From Cymbidium sinense (Eukaryota; Streptophyta; Magnoliopsida; Asparagales; Orchidaceae): a DNA stretch of 64,000 nt. The notes beneath the pieces are model-generated. The model had not been told where the DNA came from, made no database searches, and worked only from the letters and a program-made list of their open reading frames with translations. Positions within the stretch are counted from its first letter, which is position 1, and every line of letters begins with the position of its first letter. The DNA is taken from the NCBI GenBank assembly GCA_021442155.1, contig JAKCPB010001391.1, forward strand, positions 62,001 through 126,000. Reading direction: 5' to 3'. Below, piece after piece: positions 1-11,461 of this stretch. The translations under genes were made by a program, and so were the position numbers.

Positions 1-630
1 TATTTTATTTTTGGTTTATTTTATTTATATTTTATGTTTAGTTTATATTTTATTTAGGTTTCTTATTTTTGGATTTATTTTATTTTTTATTTTAGTTTAG
101 GTTTTATTTATTTTATTTTATTTTATTTTTTATATTTTATTTAGATTTAAGTTTATTTATTTATTTTATTTTATTATTTTATTTAATTTAGGTTTAGGTT
201 TTTAGGTTTTAAGAGTTTATGGTTTAGGGGTTAGGGTTTATTGTTTGGGGTTTAGGGTTTTGAGTTTAGGGTTATAGATTTTAGGGTTTAGGATTTAGGG
301 TTTAGGGTTTAAAGTTTAGGGTCTAGGGTTTTAGGATTTAGGGTTTAGGGTTTAGTGTTTAGAGTTGTAGATTTAGGGTTTAGGGTTAATTTTAGGTTTA
401 GGTTTTTTCTTAATTTTTTTTATTTTTTTAATTTAGGATTTTGGGTTTAGGGTTTTTTATAGTTCAGGGTTTAGGGTGGTAGGGGGTTGTAGGTTTAGGG
501 TTTAGGTTTAGTTTTATGGTTTAGGATTTAGGGTTTAGGATTTATGATTTAGGGTTTAGGTTTAGGGTTAGGGTTTAGGGTTTAGGGTTTAAGGTTTAGG
601 GTTTAGGGTTTGGGTTTAGGGTTTAGGGTT
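1..630 (+). repeat. T-rich tract, then degenerate TTTAGGG telomere-like tract
   Basis: Bases 1 to about 205 are words such as TTTATTTTA and TTTAGG with almost no C. From about 206 to 630 the sequence becomes a degenerate telomere-like array with several perfect consecutive TTTAGGG units (near 560-630) among variants with one base changed or missing. All G-rich repeats lie on the + strand. No coding signal. The TTTAGGG unit is the canonical plant telomere repeat; the imperfection suggests interstitial or subtelomeric DNA rather than a live chromosome end. Confidence 0.85.
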
Positions 631-1985
631 TTTTTTAAAAAATTAAGTAAACTGGTAGGTTTTAATTTATTTTGTTTATTTTTTATTTATTTTAGTTTAT
701 TATTTTTAATTATTTTTATTTAGGTTTATTTTTAATTTTTATTTAGTTTAGTTTATTTATTTTAATTATGGTTTTTTATTTTAACTTACTTTTTATGTTT
801 AGGTTTAGGTTTATTTTTATTTTTTAGTTTATTTTTTAGGTTTAGGTTTTATTTTTTATTTTTAGATTTTAGTTTAGGTTCTTATTTTTATTTTAGGTTT
901 ATATTTTAGGATTATATTTTAGGTTTATTTTTAGGTTTATTTTTTAGTTTTATGTTTAGGTTTATTTTAGTTTATTTTTTATTTTTAGTTTAAGCAGGTT
1001 TAGGTTTAGTTGACATTTTGTTTATTTTTGTTTAGTTTATTTTAGTTTAGGTTTAGGTTTATTTTATTTTTATTTTAGGTTTAGGTTTTTTTTTTTTAGT
1101 TTATGATTTAGGTTTTATTTTTATTAATTTTTAGGTTTTACTTTTAGGTTTATTTATTAGGATATTTTTTTTATTACCTTTTTATATTATTATATTTTAG
1201 GTTTATTTTTTTTAATTTTATTTAGGTTTTTTAATTTTTTTTAATTTAGTTTAGGTTTTTATTTATTTTATTTTATTTTAGTTTTTATTTTTTATTTTTT
1301 TTTCTTTTGAGGTTTTGGTTTAGGTTTAGGTTTAGGTTTTTATTTATGTTTTTACTTTATTTTATTTCCATTTAGTGTTTTTATTTATTTTATTTTTAGG
1401 TCTTATTTAGCTTAGGTTTACATTTTTATCTTTTTAGGGTTTAGGGTTTAGGGTTAGTTTAGGATTTAGGGTTTCAAGTTTAGGGTTTGGGGTTTTTAAT
1501 TTCAGGTTTAGGGTTTATGGTTTAGGTTTTGGGGTGTAGGGTTTAGGGTTTAAGTTTTTAGGGTTTAGAGTTTAGGGTTTAGTGTTTACTGTTTAAAGTT
1601 TTTATGGTTCAGGGTTTCAGATTTAGGTTTTAGGTTTAAGGTTTAGGTTTTAGTTTAGGGTATAAGGTTTTTCAATTTTTGTTTATTTATTTATTTTAGT
1701 TTATTTTATTTTCTTTATTTTAGGCTTATTTCTTTTATTTAGTTTTCTTTATTTTATTTTAGTTACTTTATTTTTATTTAACATTTAGTTTTTATTTTAT
1801 TTTAGTTTTATTTAGGTTTATTTTTTTTTATTTTTTGCTTCTAGATATTTTATTTTAGTTTATTTTATTTTATTTTTTATTTTATTTATTTTTTATTTAG
1901 ATTTTCATGTTATTTTATTTATTTTATTTTATTTTAGTTTAGTTTTCTTTTTTTTTATCTTTTTATTTAGTTCAGATTAGTTTTG
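631..1985 (+). repeat. Junction box, T-rich tract, telomere-like tract, T-rich tract
   Basis: The box at 631-660 (T run, A run, then AATTAAGTAAACTGGTAGGT) is the first of about 29 related boxes in the window. It is followed by TTTATTTTA/TTTAGG words to about 1430, a TTTAGGG-like tract at 1431-1680, and T-rich sequence to 1985. Nothing coding is seen. Confidence 0.8.
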
Positions 1986-2215
1986 TAGATTTTTAGGTTT
2001 AGGGTTTTATTCTGGTAGCCCAGGTTATTTTACTTTAAGGGAGTTTCAGTAGTTTCAGTGGTAAGGCCCAGTTTATCAGTTTCTCAGTGGTTTAGGGTGG
2101 CCTAGTAGGCCTAGTTTATGGTAGGTGTGGCCTATTCTTGGCCTAAGTTTCTGTTTAGTGATAGGGTTTAGCACTCCATGGTTTAGTTCAGGTAGTTCAG
2201 GATCTACTTGGCCTA
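1986..2215 (+). repeat. Weak C/G-enriched variant block
   Basis: A short patch where TTTAGG words are mixed with GGCCTAG, GGCCCAG and TCAGTGG words, in an otherwise nearly C-free region. It is a mild form of the C/G-rich blocks seen later (for example from 21881). Confidence 0.6.
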
Positions 2216-3640
2216 GTTTTTAGTTAATGTTTTTTAGTTTTTTTTTATAATTTATTTTATTTATGTTTCTTTCATTTAGCTTATTTTATGTTTAAGTTTA
2301 TATTTATTTTTAGTTTTATTTTATTTTAGTTTATTTTATTTTCTTTTTTTTAGGTTTAGGATTTTATTTTATTTTCTTAAGTTTAGGTTTTAAGTTTTTA
2401 ATTTATGTTTATTTTTAAGTTTTATTTTTTAGTTTAGGTTTAGGTTGATTTTTATTTTATTTTATTTTATTTAATTTAGGTATATGTTTAGTTTATTTTT
2501 AAGTTTAGGTTTATTTTATTTTAGTTTAGGTTTTTTATTTTATTTTATTTTTATTTTTATTTAGGTTTAGGTTTTATATGGTTTTAGGTTTTATTTTATG
2601 TATTGTAGCTTTAGTTTATTTTATTTTATTTATGTTTATTTTTATTTATGTAGGTTTTATTTATTTAAATTTTTTTTTTATGTTTAATATTAGTATTTGG
2701 GTTTATTTATTTTATTTAGTTTAGTTTTTTTATTTTATTTAGGTTTAGGTTTAGGCCCAAGTTTTAGTTTAGGTTTTTATATATTTTATGTAGGTTTATC
2801 TTTATTATTTTAATTTTAGGATTTATTTAGATAGTAGTTTTTGTGGTTTATGTTTCATTAAGGTGATTTAGGTTTAGGGTTTAGGATTTATATTTATTTA
2901 GGGTTTAGTTTTATTTTTAGTTTAGTTTAGTTTAGGTTTATTATTGTTTATTTTAGGTTAGGTTTTTTAAGTTTATTTTATTTTATTTTTCTTTAGTTTA
3001 TTTTTATTTAGTTTTATTTAGTTTTATTTTATTTTTATATTTTATTATTATTTTACATTTTATTTTATTTTATTTTTATTTTAGTTTATTTTATTTTATA
3101 GTTTATAGTTTTTTATTTATTTTAGTTTTATTTTATTTTTTATTTATTTTATTTTTATGTTTGGTTTAGTTTAGTTTAGTTTTAGTTAATTTTATTTTAT
3201 TTTATTATTTTATTTTATTTTAATAGTTTTTTATTTTATTTATTTAGTTTTTTAAGTTCAAGTTTAGTGGTTTAGGGTTTACCAGTTTTGGGTTTTTCAG
3301 GTAGGTTTTAGGGCTCAGGGTCTTTAGGGTTTATAGAGTCAGTTTTTAGTTTAGTGGTAGACTCTAATTATTAGGGTTAGTTTTATTTTTAGGATTTAGT
3401 GTTTTAGGATTTTTAGGGTTTAGGGTTTGTTTTAATGTTTAGGGTTTTAAGTTTAGTTAGTTAGGGTTAGAGTTTGATTTCAGTTTGGTTTTTCATTTTG
3501 GTGGTAAGTGTTAGATAGTTTTTAGGATTTTTAGTAGGTCAGTAGGTAGTGGTAGGGTTTAAGGTTTAGGAGGTTAGAGAGGGTTAGATGATTTATTGTA
3601 GTGGTTTTGGTATTAGTTGGTTGTTTAATTTAAGTTTAGG
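2216..3640 (+). repeat. T-rich tract ending in telomere-like tract
   Basis: TTTATTTTA/TTTAGG low-complexity sequence to about 3240, then a TTTAGGG/GTTTAGTGG-type tract up to the edge of LINE-A. I see no gene, promoter or RNA here. Confidence 0.8.
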
Positions 3641-5500
3641 TTTTGAAAAAGTTATAATTTTATTATATAGGAAAAGATAATTTAAAAGGGAAAAGTTCAA
3701 AATAGATCAAAAACTTAAAGAGCTAAACCCCATCTTACATTAGTAGAAGAAAAGAAAACAAATGGGCAAAAAACAACAACTATAAAGCATGAGAGCAAAT
3801 GTCCAAAGTAAAACATAACAATCATGAAAATAGAAAATGTGAGTCAAGGAAGTCAAGATTCTTTAAGAGAAAGAAGCAAGTTCCAATGTAGCAAGGATGA
3901 CTAAGAAACGACCAGCCTTCTCAGAAAGTTCCAACCTATGAAAGAATTATACAAAAAAACACTACCAAGGCAAAAGTCATAGCTTGGATAAGGATAAAGA
4001 AAAAGAGAGAGAATGAAAAGGCTCTGCTCAATTAAGATCATCTCTGGGAAACAATATATGAGCATCCAACTTCATAAGAAGGGTTACAATCATATCTAAA
4101 GCTAGCAACCAAAGAGAGAGAGTAACATCAAAGCCATCATCAAAGATACTAATAGCACCATCCAAGGCCATAGTGATCCCCCTACAAAAAATAAATAGAA
4201 AACAACCATCCATTAAGCAGCCAACCCACCAACTAAAACCCATAATAGGCCAATCACAAAAAGCCAACAACCCAAAAGTTATTGAAGCATCATTGGCCAA
4301 GCTAATGAAACCAAGCAATAACACCACAAAAACCACCACCAGCATACATGAACAAGCCAACAACCAAGACCAGTACACAAAGAAGGAAGCCAAAGGCAGC
4401 CACCAACCACCAAAAACCAAAAATCCCAATTTAGAAGGATCAACAAAGGTTCACCAACACAACAAAAGGCTACAACAAATTGGCCAAGAAGAAGAAGAAA
4501 AATAACCAACAAAGAGAAAGGCAGCTAACTAAGATTCCAAGGACAACTAAAAGTCCTCCCACCAAACTAGCTTAAGTAGAACATCCATAAGGCGGCCACC
4601 AGAGAATAGCCCATCATTAGTAACCAACAAAGGAAAGATCCCCATCACCAAGGAAAGCAAAAAAAAAAAAAAAACCAAAGAAACCACACAATAGAGAAAC
4701 AACCAACCAATACAAATAGCAACATAGCCTCAAGCCAACCACCAACAGAAAACCCAAGTCAATGTAAAGGCCAAGGGAAGCCAAAATCACCCAAGACATC
4801 CGGAAAATATAGCCACCAAAGCCCACAACCAGCCAACCTAGAACAATAACCAAACCCAAAGTCAACCAAGAGAGAAGGCTAAAACAGGTGGAGGACAAAA
4901 CCAAAACCAAAAGAAACAAAACATAATAAGAAAAATTGACCACCAAGGCCTAGTTAAGAAGACAGAGAAAGTAAGAGCCAAACAAAATCCTCCACCATTC
5001 CAAAATGAAGCTGAGCTAAACCACCAATAGTCCTAGATATGTCAACATAAAAAGGAAAAGATAGCCAAAACAATAACCATAGCTAACCTAACCGCCATCA
5101 TCAACCAACCCAAAAAACAAACAACCCATTCAACCACCACAGAGATCCAAAATAAGTAAGTGAGAAACTAGAAAATGAGGTAAAACCTATACAAGAGAAA
5201 ACCCAATGTGCAAAGCCACAACCCAATAGAGGTTATCAAAAATAACCAAGGAAAAATGTGGTAAAACCCAACCGTGAGACAAGTACTGTGCCAAAAAAAA
5301 ACCAAATCAACGATGAATGATAATAACCACCAGGGAGTAAACACCAGGCCAACCCAAAAGTAAAAGGTCAAAAGTAATAACTAGCTTTAGCCAAAGAGTG
5401 AAAATAAGCAAATAACACAACCCAAAGAGGGTTTAACAAAGGGCAAACAAAAGCAAAGGCTCATCAAAAACCAACACAAAAGAAACCAAGCCAAGAAATT
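3641..5500 (-). other. LINE-A 3' region (non-coding)
   Basis: Sequence between the RNase H remnant and the element's 3' edge. It is A/C-rich on + (G/T-rich on the sense strand), with many CCAACCA and AACCACC words. The minus strand gives hydrophobic W/L/V/F-rich open frames here, but these follow from base composition: LINE-C (32980-34870) and LINE-D share DNA-level segments, not a conserved reading frame. One shared segment is the sequence around 4040-4140, with counterparts near 33370-33460 and 41790-41880. Probably a long 3' UTR. Confidence 0.7.
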
Positions 5501-5519
5501 ATAATCTGAGATAAGGCAA

Positions 5520-8394
5520 TCCAATATTATCCAGATTAACCAAGCCTCCTATTAGTTTAGGCAATGTTTGGTTGTCAAATAAAGTGAACTCAAGTTGGCA
5601 CCTAAATTAGCCAAGAAATCAGACAAGCATTACCTTCATGAAGGATGTGGGAAATTTTAAAATAAACTTGAAAAGAAGATTTTTTGTATGATTAAGAAGA
5701 TAAATAATTCAGATCTCTATTTCTATTGGAATTAAGCATGTATAAGCAAGAGCATCAACTTCAATCCAAATGTTGAAAAAACCCTCTATTCAAACAAGTT
5801 TCAATAGCTTTTATTAATACCATAAGCAAAAATAACAAAACAGGTTTGAGAGATAGGTGCCAAATAATTGTACCTTTAGAATCTAAGGATACCATATTTA
5901 TTGAAGCTAAGATCAGATTCATTTTAATCAAGTTGTCTTTAGTTTTGATCCAATGGATAATCCTAGCACCTTTATATGGGTCCAAGTCCAAGTGAATGAT
6001 ACCCAATTTTTAGCCACAAATTTATAGCCTCTAAAATGAATGTTACTAATAAGATTAGCATTAAATAGAGCATGAATTTTTTCTTTAGTTCTATAATCCT
6101 TTTATGGTTCATAGAGTGCCATGATATTTAGCATCATTTATATCCATCCATGAACCAGAAGGGTAATCACAATTAAAACTTTTATATGACCTTTCACATT
6201 TTTTTTGAAACAAACTTCAAGAAGTTGATATAAAGAAAGAGAACCATGAAGATAGTTATTAAATAAATCATCATACCAAAGCCATAATTTAGAAGCAATA
6301 GCACCATTGATAAAAACATGATTTATATTTTCATGAAAGCAATCATTTTGATGGTAAATAAAACCTAGTCCAGAAAAGAGTCCACAGAATAAAGTTATTC
6401 AAAATCCTCCAAGCAAAAAAATTGAATAGGAAAATGGGAATGATATTGTTCCAAACTTTAATAAAATTACAAACCTTTAAGAATAAAATCACCATTATAA
6501 CAAATAAAAAGAATTTGATTATATTAGAAGAAATGGGGATATTTCTAAAATTGTCAAAATAGAAATAGGATATAATTCTCAAGTTTACTTTCATTCCAAT
6601 TATTATTAAGCCAAAAAGAGTTAACTTTGATAAGAAGTCTAGATAAATGTCAATGGAGTAAAATAATTATCTTGCCAAAAGAAAGAAGTACAAATGAATA
6701 CCCCAAGATATTAAAGATTCAACAACCCATTTAATGGAGCAAAGCCTTTTCCAAATTGGAGAGTCACCAACTTTATAGGCAATAAGAGGTGTTGACCTTG
6801 GCAATATTTTTCCATCATAAAATTAGCCACTATCATTTTTTTCTATACAAGCTTATGAGAGAAAGTGATTCAAATAGTTTGCAACCTAGAGCACCTTCAC
6901 CCAAAGGACCACAACATTTATGCCAAGATGTCCAATGCATTTTTGGAAGAAATTGACCAAAAATATCAATTGATGAGAGTAGCATTAATGGGGATAATAG
7001 TTTGAATCAAATAAAAGGCATTGAATTGAGAGTGCTTTAAGAATGGTGAGCCCTCCACCAAAGGAAAGTAAATAGAATTCCCAAATGGAAATTTTATTTA
7101 AATTTTTAATTAACTCATCAAAGAGATGATAATCATTATCATCCTTAGTAATAATACAAGAAAATGCAATTTTAGAAAGCTTCATAAGAGCAACTCTTAT
7201 TAAGCATATTTCTAAACTAATTAATAACTGATTTTTAATATTTCTATTCATCATAATCTAAACACCATTGTCATCTTTAATTTTGTTAAATTTTATTTAA
7301 AGATCTCTTTTTATTAACTAAAGCATGGAAATACATAGTATTCTTATCACCATTCGCAATATGCTTAACAACTTTTTTGGCACAAGTAAGTCTCTTCCAT
7401 ATTTTGGAAGTTAATAAGTTTATCTTTCACCTCAGTCAAGTCCCTAATCTTATAAGGATCAAACATAATAGAGACTTCAAGATCACAAATAAATTTTTTC
7501 ATATCGTAAAATATTAGCAAAACATTTTTTAAAATAATGCTTGTTCCACCAACCCAAATTTTGTATAAGTCTTTTAAGTTTAAACCAAAGTCAATTCATC
7601 CCCATAATTGAATTATCAGGATGTAAATGAGCTTTCCTATTATTAGCCACAACATCAAAAAAATCAATATATTGAATCCACATGTTCTGAAATCTAAAAG
7701 GAGAGGATTTATGTAATTTATTAGAAGTATCTTTAATAGAAACCAGAAGAAGAGCATTATCAGACAAGGTTCTGCTTAAATCATCAACATAAGTAATAAG
7801 CCATTGAGTAATCCAATGAGTATTAAAAAGAAACCTGTCCAACCTTTGCCAAAGTCTTAAGTTTTGCCAAGTATAATTAGAACCCAATCAATTAAATTAC
7901 AATCAAATTACAATCAAGGATCATATTGGAAAAATCTTTCATGGAATAAATATTGGGAGAGTCCACCACTTCATTTTAGAAGAGAATAAAATAGTGTTGA
8001 AATCACCACCCATAAATAAAGGTTTGTTGACCGAGGTAGAAAATTCCTCAAATTATCCCAAAGAAGATTTCTACCAGATCTATAACAAGATGCATAAACA
8101 AAAGAGACCAAAATACAATAGTCACCATAAGATATTTGAGCTTTGACAACTTGTTGAAAATCATCAATAAGAGAAACCTCAACGAAATTATCCAAAAACA
8201 CCAAATCTTATTACTAACTTAAAGATAAATTTATTGCAGTTGATCATTCTAGCAATATGGTTAATTTTATTAGCATGAATAAGAGGCTCCAGAATAAGTA
8301 AATAAATATTATGAATGCGATAAAGATTTCTAATACGATTATGAATAGAGAGGGTATTGATCCCTCTAACATTCTAAACAAGAAAATTAAACAT
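5520..8394 (-). pseudogene. LINE-A ORF2 remnant (endonuclease, RT lacking its core, zf-RVT, RNase H)
   Basis: ORF2 would encode the nicking endonuclease and reverse transcriptase used for target-primed reverse transcription. The likely ATG is at 8394, preceding a MFNFLV-type start that LINE-B and C share. The endonuclease covers about 8394-7590 and includes ISYGDYCILVSFVYASC and SNYTWQNLRLWQRLDRFLFN. RT is represented only by its C-terminal part (LNKISIWEFYLLSFGG, about 7120-7000). Zf-RVT-like sequence is at about 6700-6120. RNase H remains (HLDLDPYKGARIIHWIKTK) lie at about 6010-5760 and continue to 5520. Compared with LINE-B, about 970 bases are missing at 7130, removing the FVDD catalytic motif. 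Many frameshifts are present; it cannot make a functional protein. Confidence 0.82.
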
Positions 8395-8419
8395 AAGTTA
8401 AATAAAATGGGGTTAAGCA

Positions 8420-9800
8420 AAGGTTAATTAAGAGAGGAGTGAGAGGCCGCAGCAGATCTAGTGTTTTTGGACAATTTGGGAGAGTAATTTTTAACACATT
8501 TTTTTTCTTTTTAGCATGATAAGTTTGAAAACTATTTTCTTTTTCCAGAGTCATCAAAAGGATTTAGTAACATTGCTCATAAATTTAAGAGAATTCTTCA
8601 AGTGTTTGGATGGGAGCTCACCCTCTTCCAAATCCATATTAAGTTGAATAGTAGGATTAACATGAATATCAAGATTAGAAATGATAGACGATGATGATTT
8701 AGAACCATTTAAAGCACAAGTAGCTAAATCCAGATTAAAAATGTTTTAAGCATGCTCAACATTATTTAAATCCCCATTAAATGCTTCATTTTCATCGATC
8801 AAAGCTGGCATAGATGCAGGAATAGAATCAGAGGAAATAGATTCATCCTCTAATAACTTTAAAAATTTATTATTCTTCACATTAGAAATATTCAAATTCA
8901 AAGGAGAAAAAAGCGGTAAATCATCCTTCCCATTTTGAAAATCAATCGAATCTATATCAACAGTAGGAACCAAAACTTATTCAATAGGATTAGCCCCAAT
9001 ATCCATGGAATCAACCTCAATTATAGCCTTCATACCATTCTTAGATCCAGGCTAATTTTGAACATAAGTAGGATAATGGGTAGGAACAACATTCTCTTTA
9101 GAGGATTTTATTTTTAAGTGGGTATGGAGAATATAACATAATTATCACCAAGAATTTTATAGTGGGAACAAAAAATTAGAAGGTTCTCCTTTTCAACCTT
9201 TTATGAATACCCATATTTTTTCAAGCCAATCAATACTTCCTTAGGGTATTTTTTAGTTATTTCTAATTCCACGAGGATTCGACCCTGGAAGGGTGAGATT
9301 GCTCGTGGTCAAGTTGAGTTGCAAAGGCACCAATTAAAGCACAACAAAAAGCACATGATGGGTAACAAAATCAATGCATTTTAGAAGAGATAACCCCACA
9401 AGGATAATAGGAGATTCTTCCTTAATGCAAATAGTGACCTCTTCAACAAATGTATTTGATAATTAAAGTTGAAATAAGAAGAATATAAAAAACACATGAA
9501 TAATCTAGATCATTAGAAAGTGAATCAGGATATGCCGCAGGTCAATAAGACCAATCGAGAAAGCACCTATAAGCTTGAGATTATGGAAAAAAGAGCGGAA
9601 CTTATCCAAATTTGGATGATGCTAAGAAAATTTATCGATAAGAGAAAATTCAAATTATTTTGCCAACTTTTCAACATCCATCAAAGCACATTACCATTGA
9701 ACCTTAAAAGATGTCAAAATGAGATTAAATTAAAGGAAGAAGGCTTACTAGAGCACTTTAAAAGATTTAGAAGAAGAAGAACATTAAACCCCAAAGTGGA
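8420..9800 (-). pseudogene. LINE-A ORF1 remnant (gag-like, DUF4283/CCHC)
   Basis: ORF1 of plant L1-clade LINEs encodes an RNA-binding protein with a DUF4283 domain and a CCHC knuckle. Here the C-terminal acidic linker is at about 8973-8746 (contains KLLEDESISSDSIPASM, similar to the 39334-39582 segment of LINE-C). The CCHC remnant is near 9180-9120, with its second Cys codon changed to Tyr (TAT). DUF4283-like sequence runs to about 9800. It is broken by frameshifts and in-frame stops. Identification rests on alignment by eye to LINE-C and D. Confidence 0.7.
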
Positions 9801-9930
9801 TGCCCCAGTCAAGCATCCATAATTTGAGGTGGAGCCCAAGGAAGAACTTATGTAGCCATGAATGATGAAGCATCACAAATGTCCATTCAAGCCTTTGAAT
9901 TTGAAACCAAGGCCAAAGCCACATAACCCA

Positions 9931-10740
9931 ATGGGTTTAGTTTAAAGTTTAGGGTTTTATTGGTTTAATTGGGGTTTAGGAAGTTTAGGTTTAGTTTGTT
10001 TTATTTAGTTTAGTTTTGGTTTTTTTAAATTAAATAAAGGTTTATGTTTATTTAGTTAATTTTATTTCTTTTAGGTTTATTTATTTTACTTTAGGTTTTT
10101 ATCTTAGTTTATGTTTTACATTTAGGTTTATTTAGGTTTTTTTATTTTAGTTTTATTTTATTTTTACTTTTAGGTTTAGGTTTTATTTTTATTTTAAATT
10201 TAGTTTAGGTTTTTATTTTATTTTTTATAAGTATTATGTTTTATTTTAGTTTTATTTTTGTTTTTAGTTTAGTTTATATTTTATTTTATTTTATTTTTAT
10301 TTTGTTTAGGGTTTAGTTTATAGTTTATATTATTTTTTATTTTATTTTTCATTTTTAGTTTTTAGTTTATTATATTTTAAGTTTATTTTATTTTAGTTAT
10401 ATTTATTATATTTTATTAGGTTTATATTTTATTTAGGTTATTATTTAGTTTTATCTTTAGTTTATTTTTTTTTTATTTTATTTTATTTTTGTTTTTATAT
10501 TTTAGGTTTAGATTTAGTTTAGGTTTAGGTTTTAGTTTATGTTTTATTTTATTTTATTTATTTTATTTTATTTTATTTTATTTGATTTTATTAATTTTAT
10601 TTTATTTAGTTTAGTTTAGGTTTTAGATTTTGTGGGTTTGAGGTTTAGGGTTTAAGTTTAGTTTTAGGTTTAGGGTTTAGGGTTTAGAGTGTTTTGGGGA
10701 GTTTAGGTTTTAGTTTAGGGTGGTTTTGGGTTTTGATTTT
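9931..10740 (+). repeat. Telomere-like and T-rich repeat
   Basis: GGTTTAGTTTAGGG words at 9931-10010, TTTATTTTA low-complexity sequence to about 10620, then TTTAGGG-like sequence to the poly(T) of GRP-1. Nothing else is seen. Confidence 0.8.
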
Positions 10741-11461
10741 GTTTTTTTTACAGAACAAAATTTAGATTCAACATTTCTTCTTTTTGATTTCATTAGCCAA
10801 GTAACACACCAAGATTTTTAAGACACAAGTGATTACTTAGATAAAAAATGAGCATGCATAGAGCAAATCAAAACTAGAACTAAAACCATCTCAACTATAA
10901 AGACATTCCATAAGCGGATCAATCAACCATCATATCATTGAGACGTGCTTTGGCCCTCACTAAAGCTCCCAAAATTTAGGATTTGAGGTTGCTATTTACC
11001 CTCAGGCTATAGGCATAAGTCCTCACCTCTTAGGTATTTCCATAACCTTGTGTTGTGAGATTATAAGTCTTATCTTTCTAATAAAATTCTAATTCAAACA
11101 TATAATTCCCCTCAACTTCAAACATATAAAGTAAAACCATAGGATACTAATGCTTAGGTTTTCTAGTATCATGAGTTTTCCTTATTCATCTCCCTTTGGC
11201 TTCGACAACAAGTCTCTCCAATCTATCCCATTGATTTTTCAAACACTAATTTATTGATAGTCCTATCTTTGAAATCTTTGGAGATAATACACCTACTTTA
11301 ATTGAGTATTCCAAAGAAACTCACCTTCCTTAGATGTAATTAACTATACTGCCCCATATGGAACTTACACCCAACTATGACCACCACCCCATGATCCCGC
11401 CACACTCACCCCCACCTCACAGACTTGGGTTTTAGTGATGTTCATGCCCCTTCCCATTCTT
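10741..11461 (-). pseudogene. GRP-1: GR-RBP retrocopy fragment carrying an unrelated insert
   Basis: A T run, then the 3' UTR of a glycine-rich RNA-binding protein message on the minus strand (AACATTTCTTCTTTTTGATT and GTAACACACCAAG landmarks near 10770-10810), like the other twelve copies. After about 10935 the GR-RBP sequence is interrupted by about 425 bases not found elsewhere in the window. It resumes weakly near 11360 with ACCACCACCCCATGATCCC and ends with the usual GTGATGTTCATGCC...CCCATTCTTAGGG. Most of the Gly-rich coding part is lost. Non-functional. Confidence 0.7.
10935..11360. other. Unidentified insertion within GRP-1
   Basis: About 425 bases of ordinary mixed-composition DNA (beginning near TTGAGACGTGCTTTGGCCC) that breaks GRP-1 and has no second copy in the window. 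There is no long open frame and I found no obvious terminal inverted repeats or LTR ends. It could be a fragment of another transposon or filler DNA from double-strand-break repair. Confidence 0.5.

Larger units (their letters stand above)
3641..9930 (-). mobile_element. LINE-A: degenerate plant L1-clade retrotransposon with internal RT deletion
   Basis: Non-LTR retrotransposon read on the minus strand, so its 5' end is at the right. From right to left the recognisable parts are an ORF1 remnant (DUF4283-like, CCHC-like), ORF2 endonuclease, a shortened reverse transcriptase, zf-RVT, RNase H and a long 3' region. Order and wording match LINE-B and LINE-C in this window closely. Frames are broken throughout, and the catalytic RT core is missing because of an internal deletion near 7130. 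No clear poly(A) tail is left at the 3' edge (about 3641), and the 5' end appears shorter than in B and C. Both flanks are telomere-like DNA. The element is dead. Boundaries are good to about 20 bases. Confidence 0.85.

Noticed and set aside
206..630. A functional telomere end
   Set aside because: Repeats are degenerate, are followed by 63 kb of further sequence, and contain T-rich tracts and retroelements. Better described as telomere-like interstitial or subtelomeric repeat.
4028..5371. Several minus-strand hydrophobic frames (W/L/V/F-rich) that look like membrane proteins
   Set aside because: They lie in the LINE-A 3' region, overlap in different frames and arise from GGTTG/TTGGT composition. 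LINE-C and D keep similar DNA but not the same reading frame.
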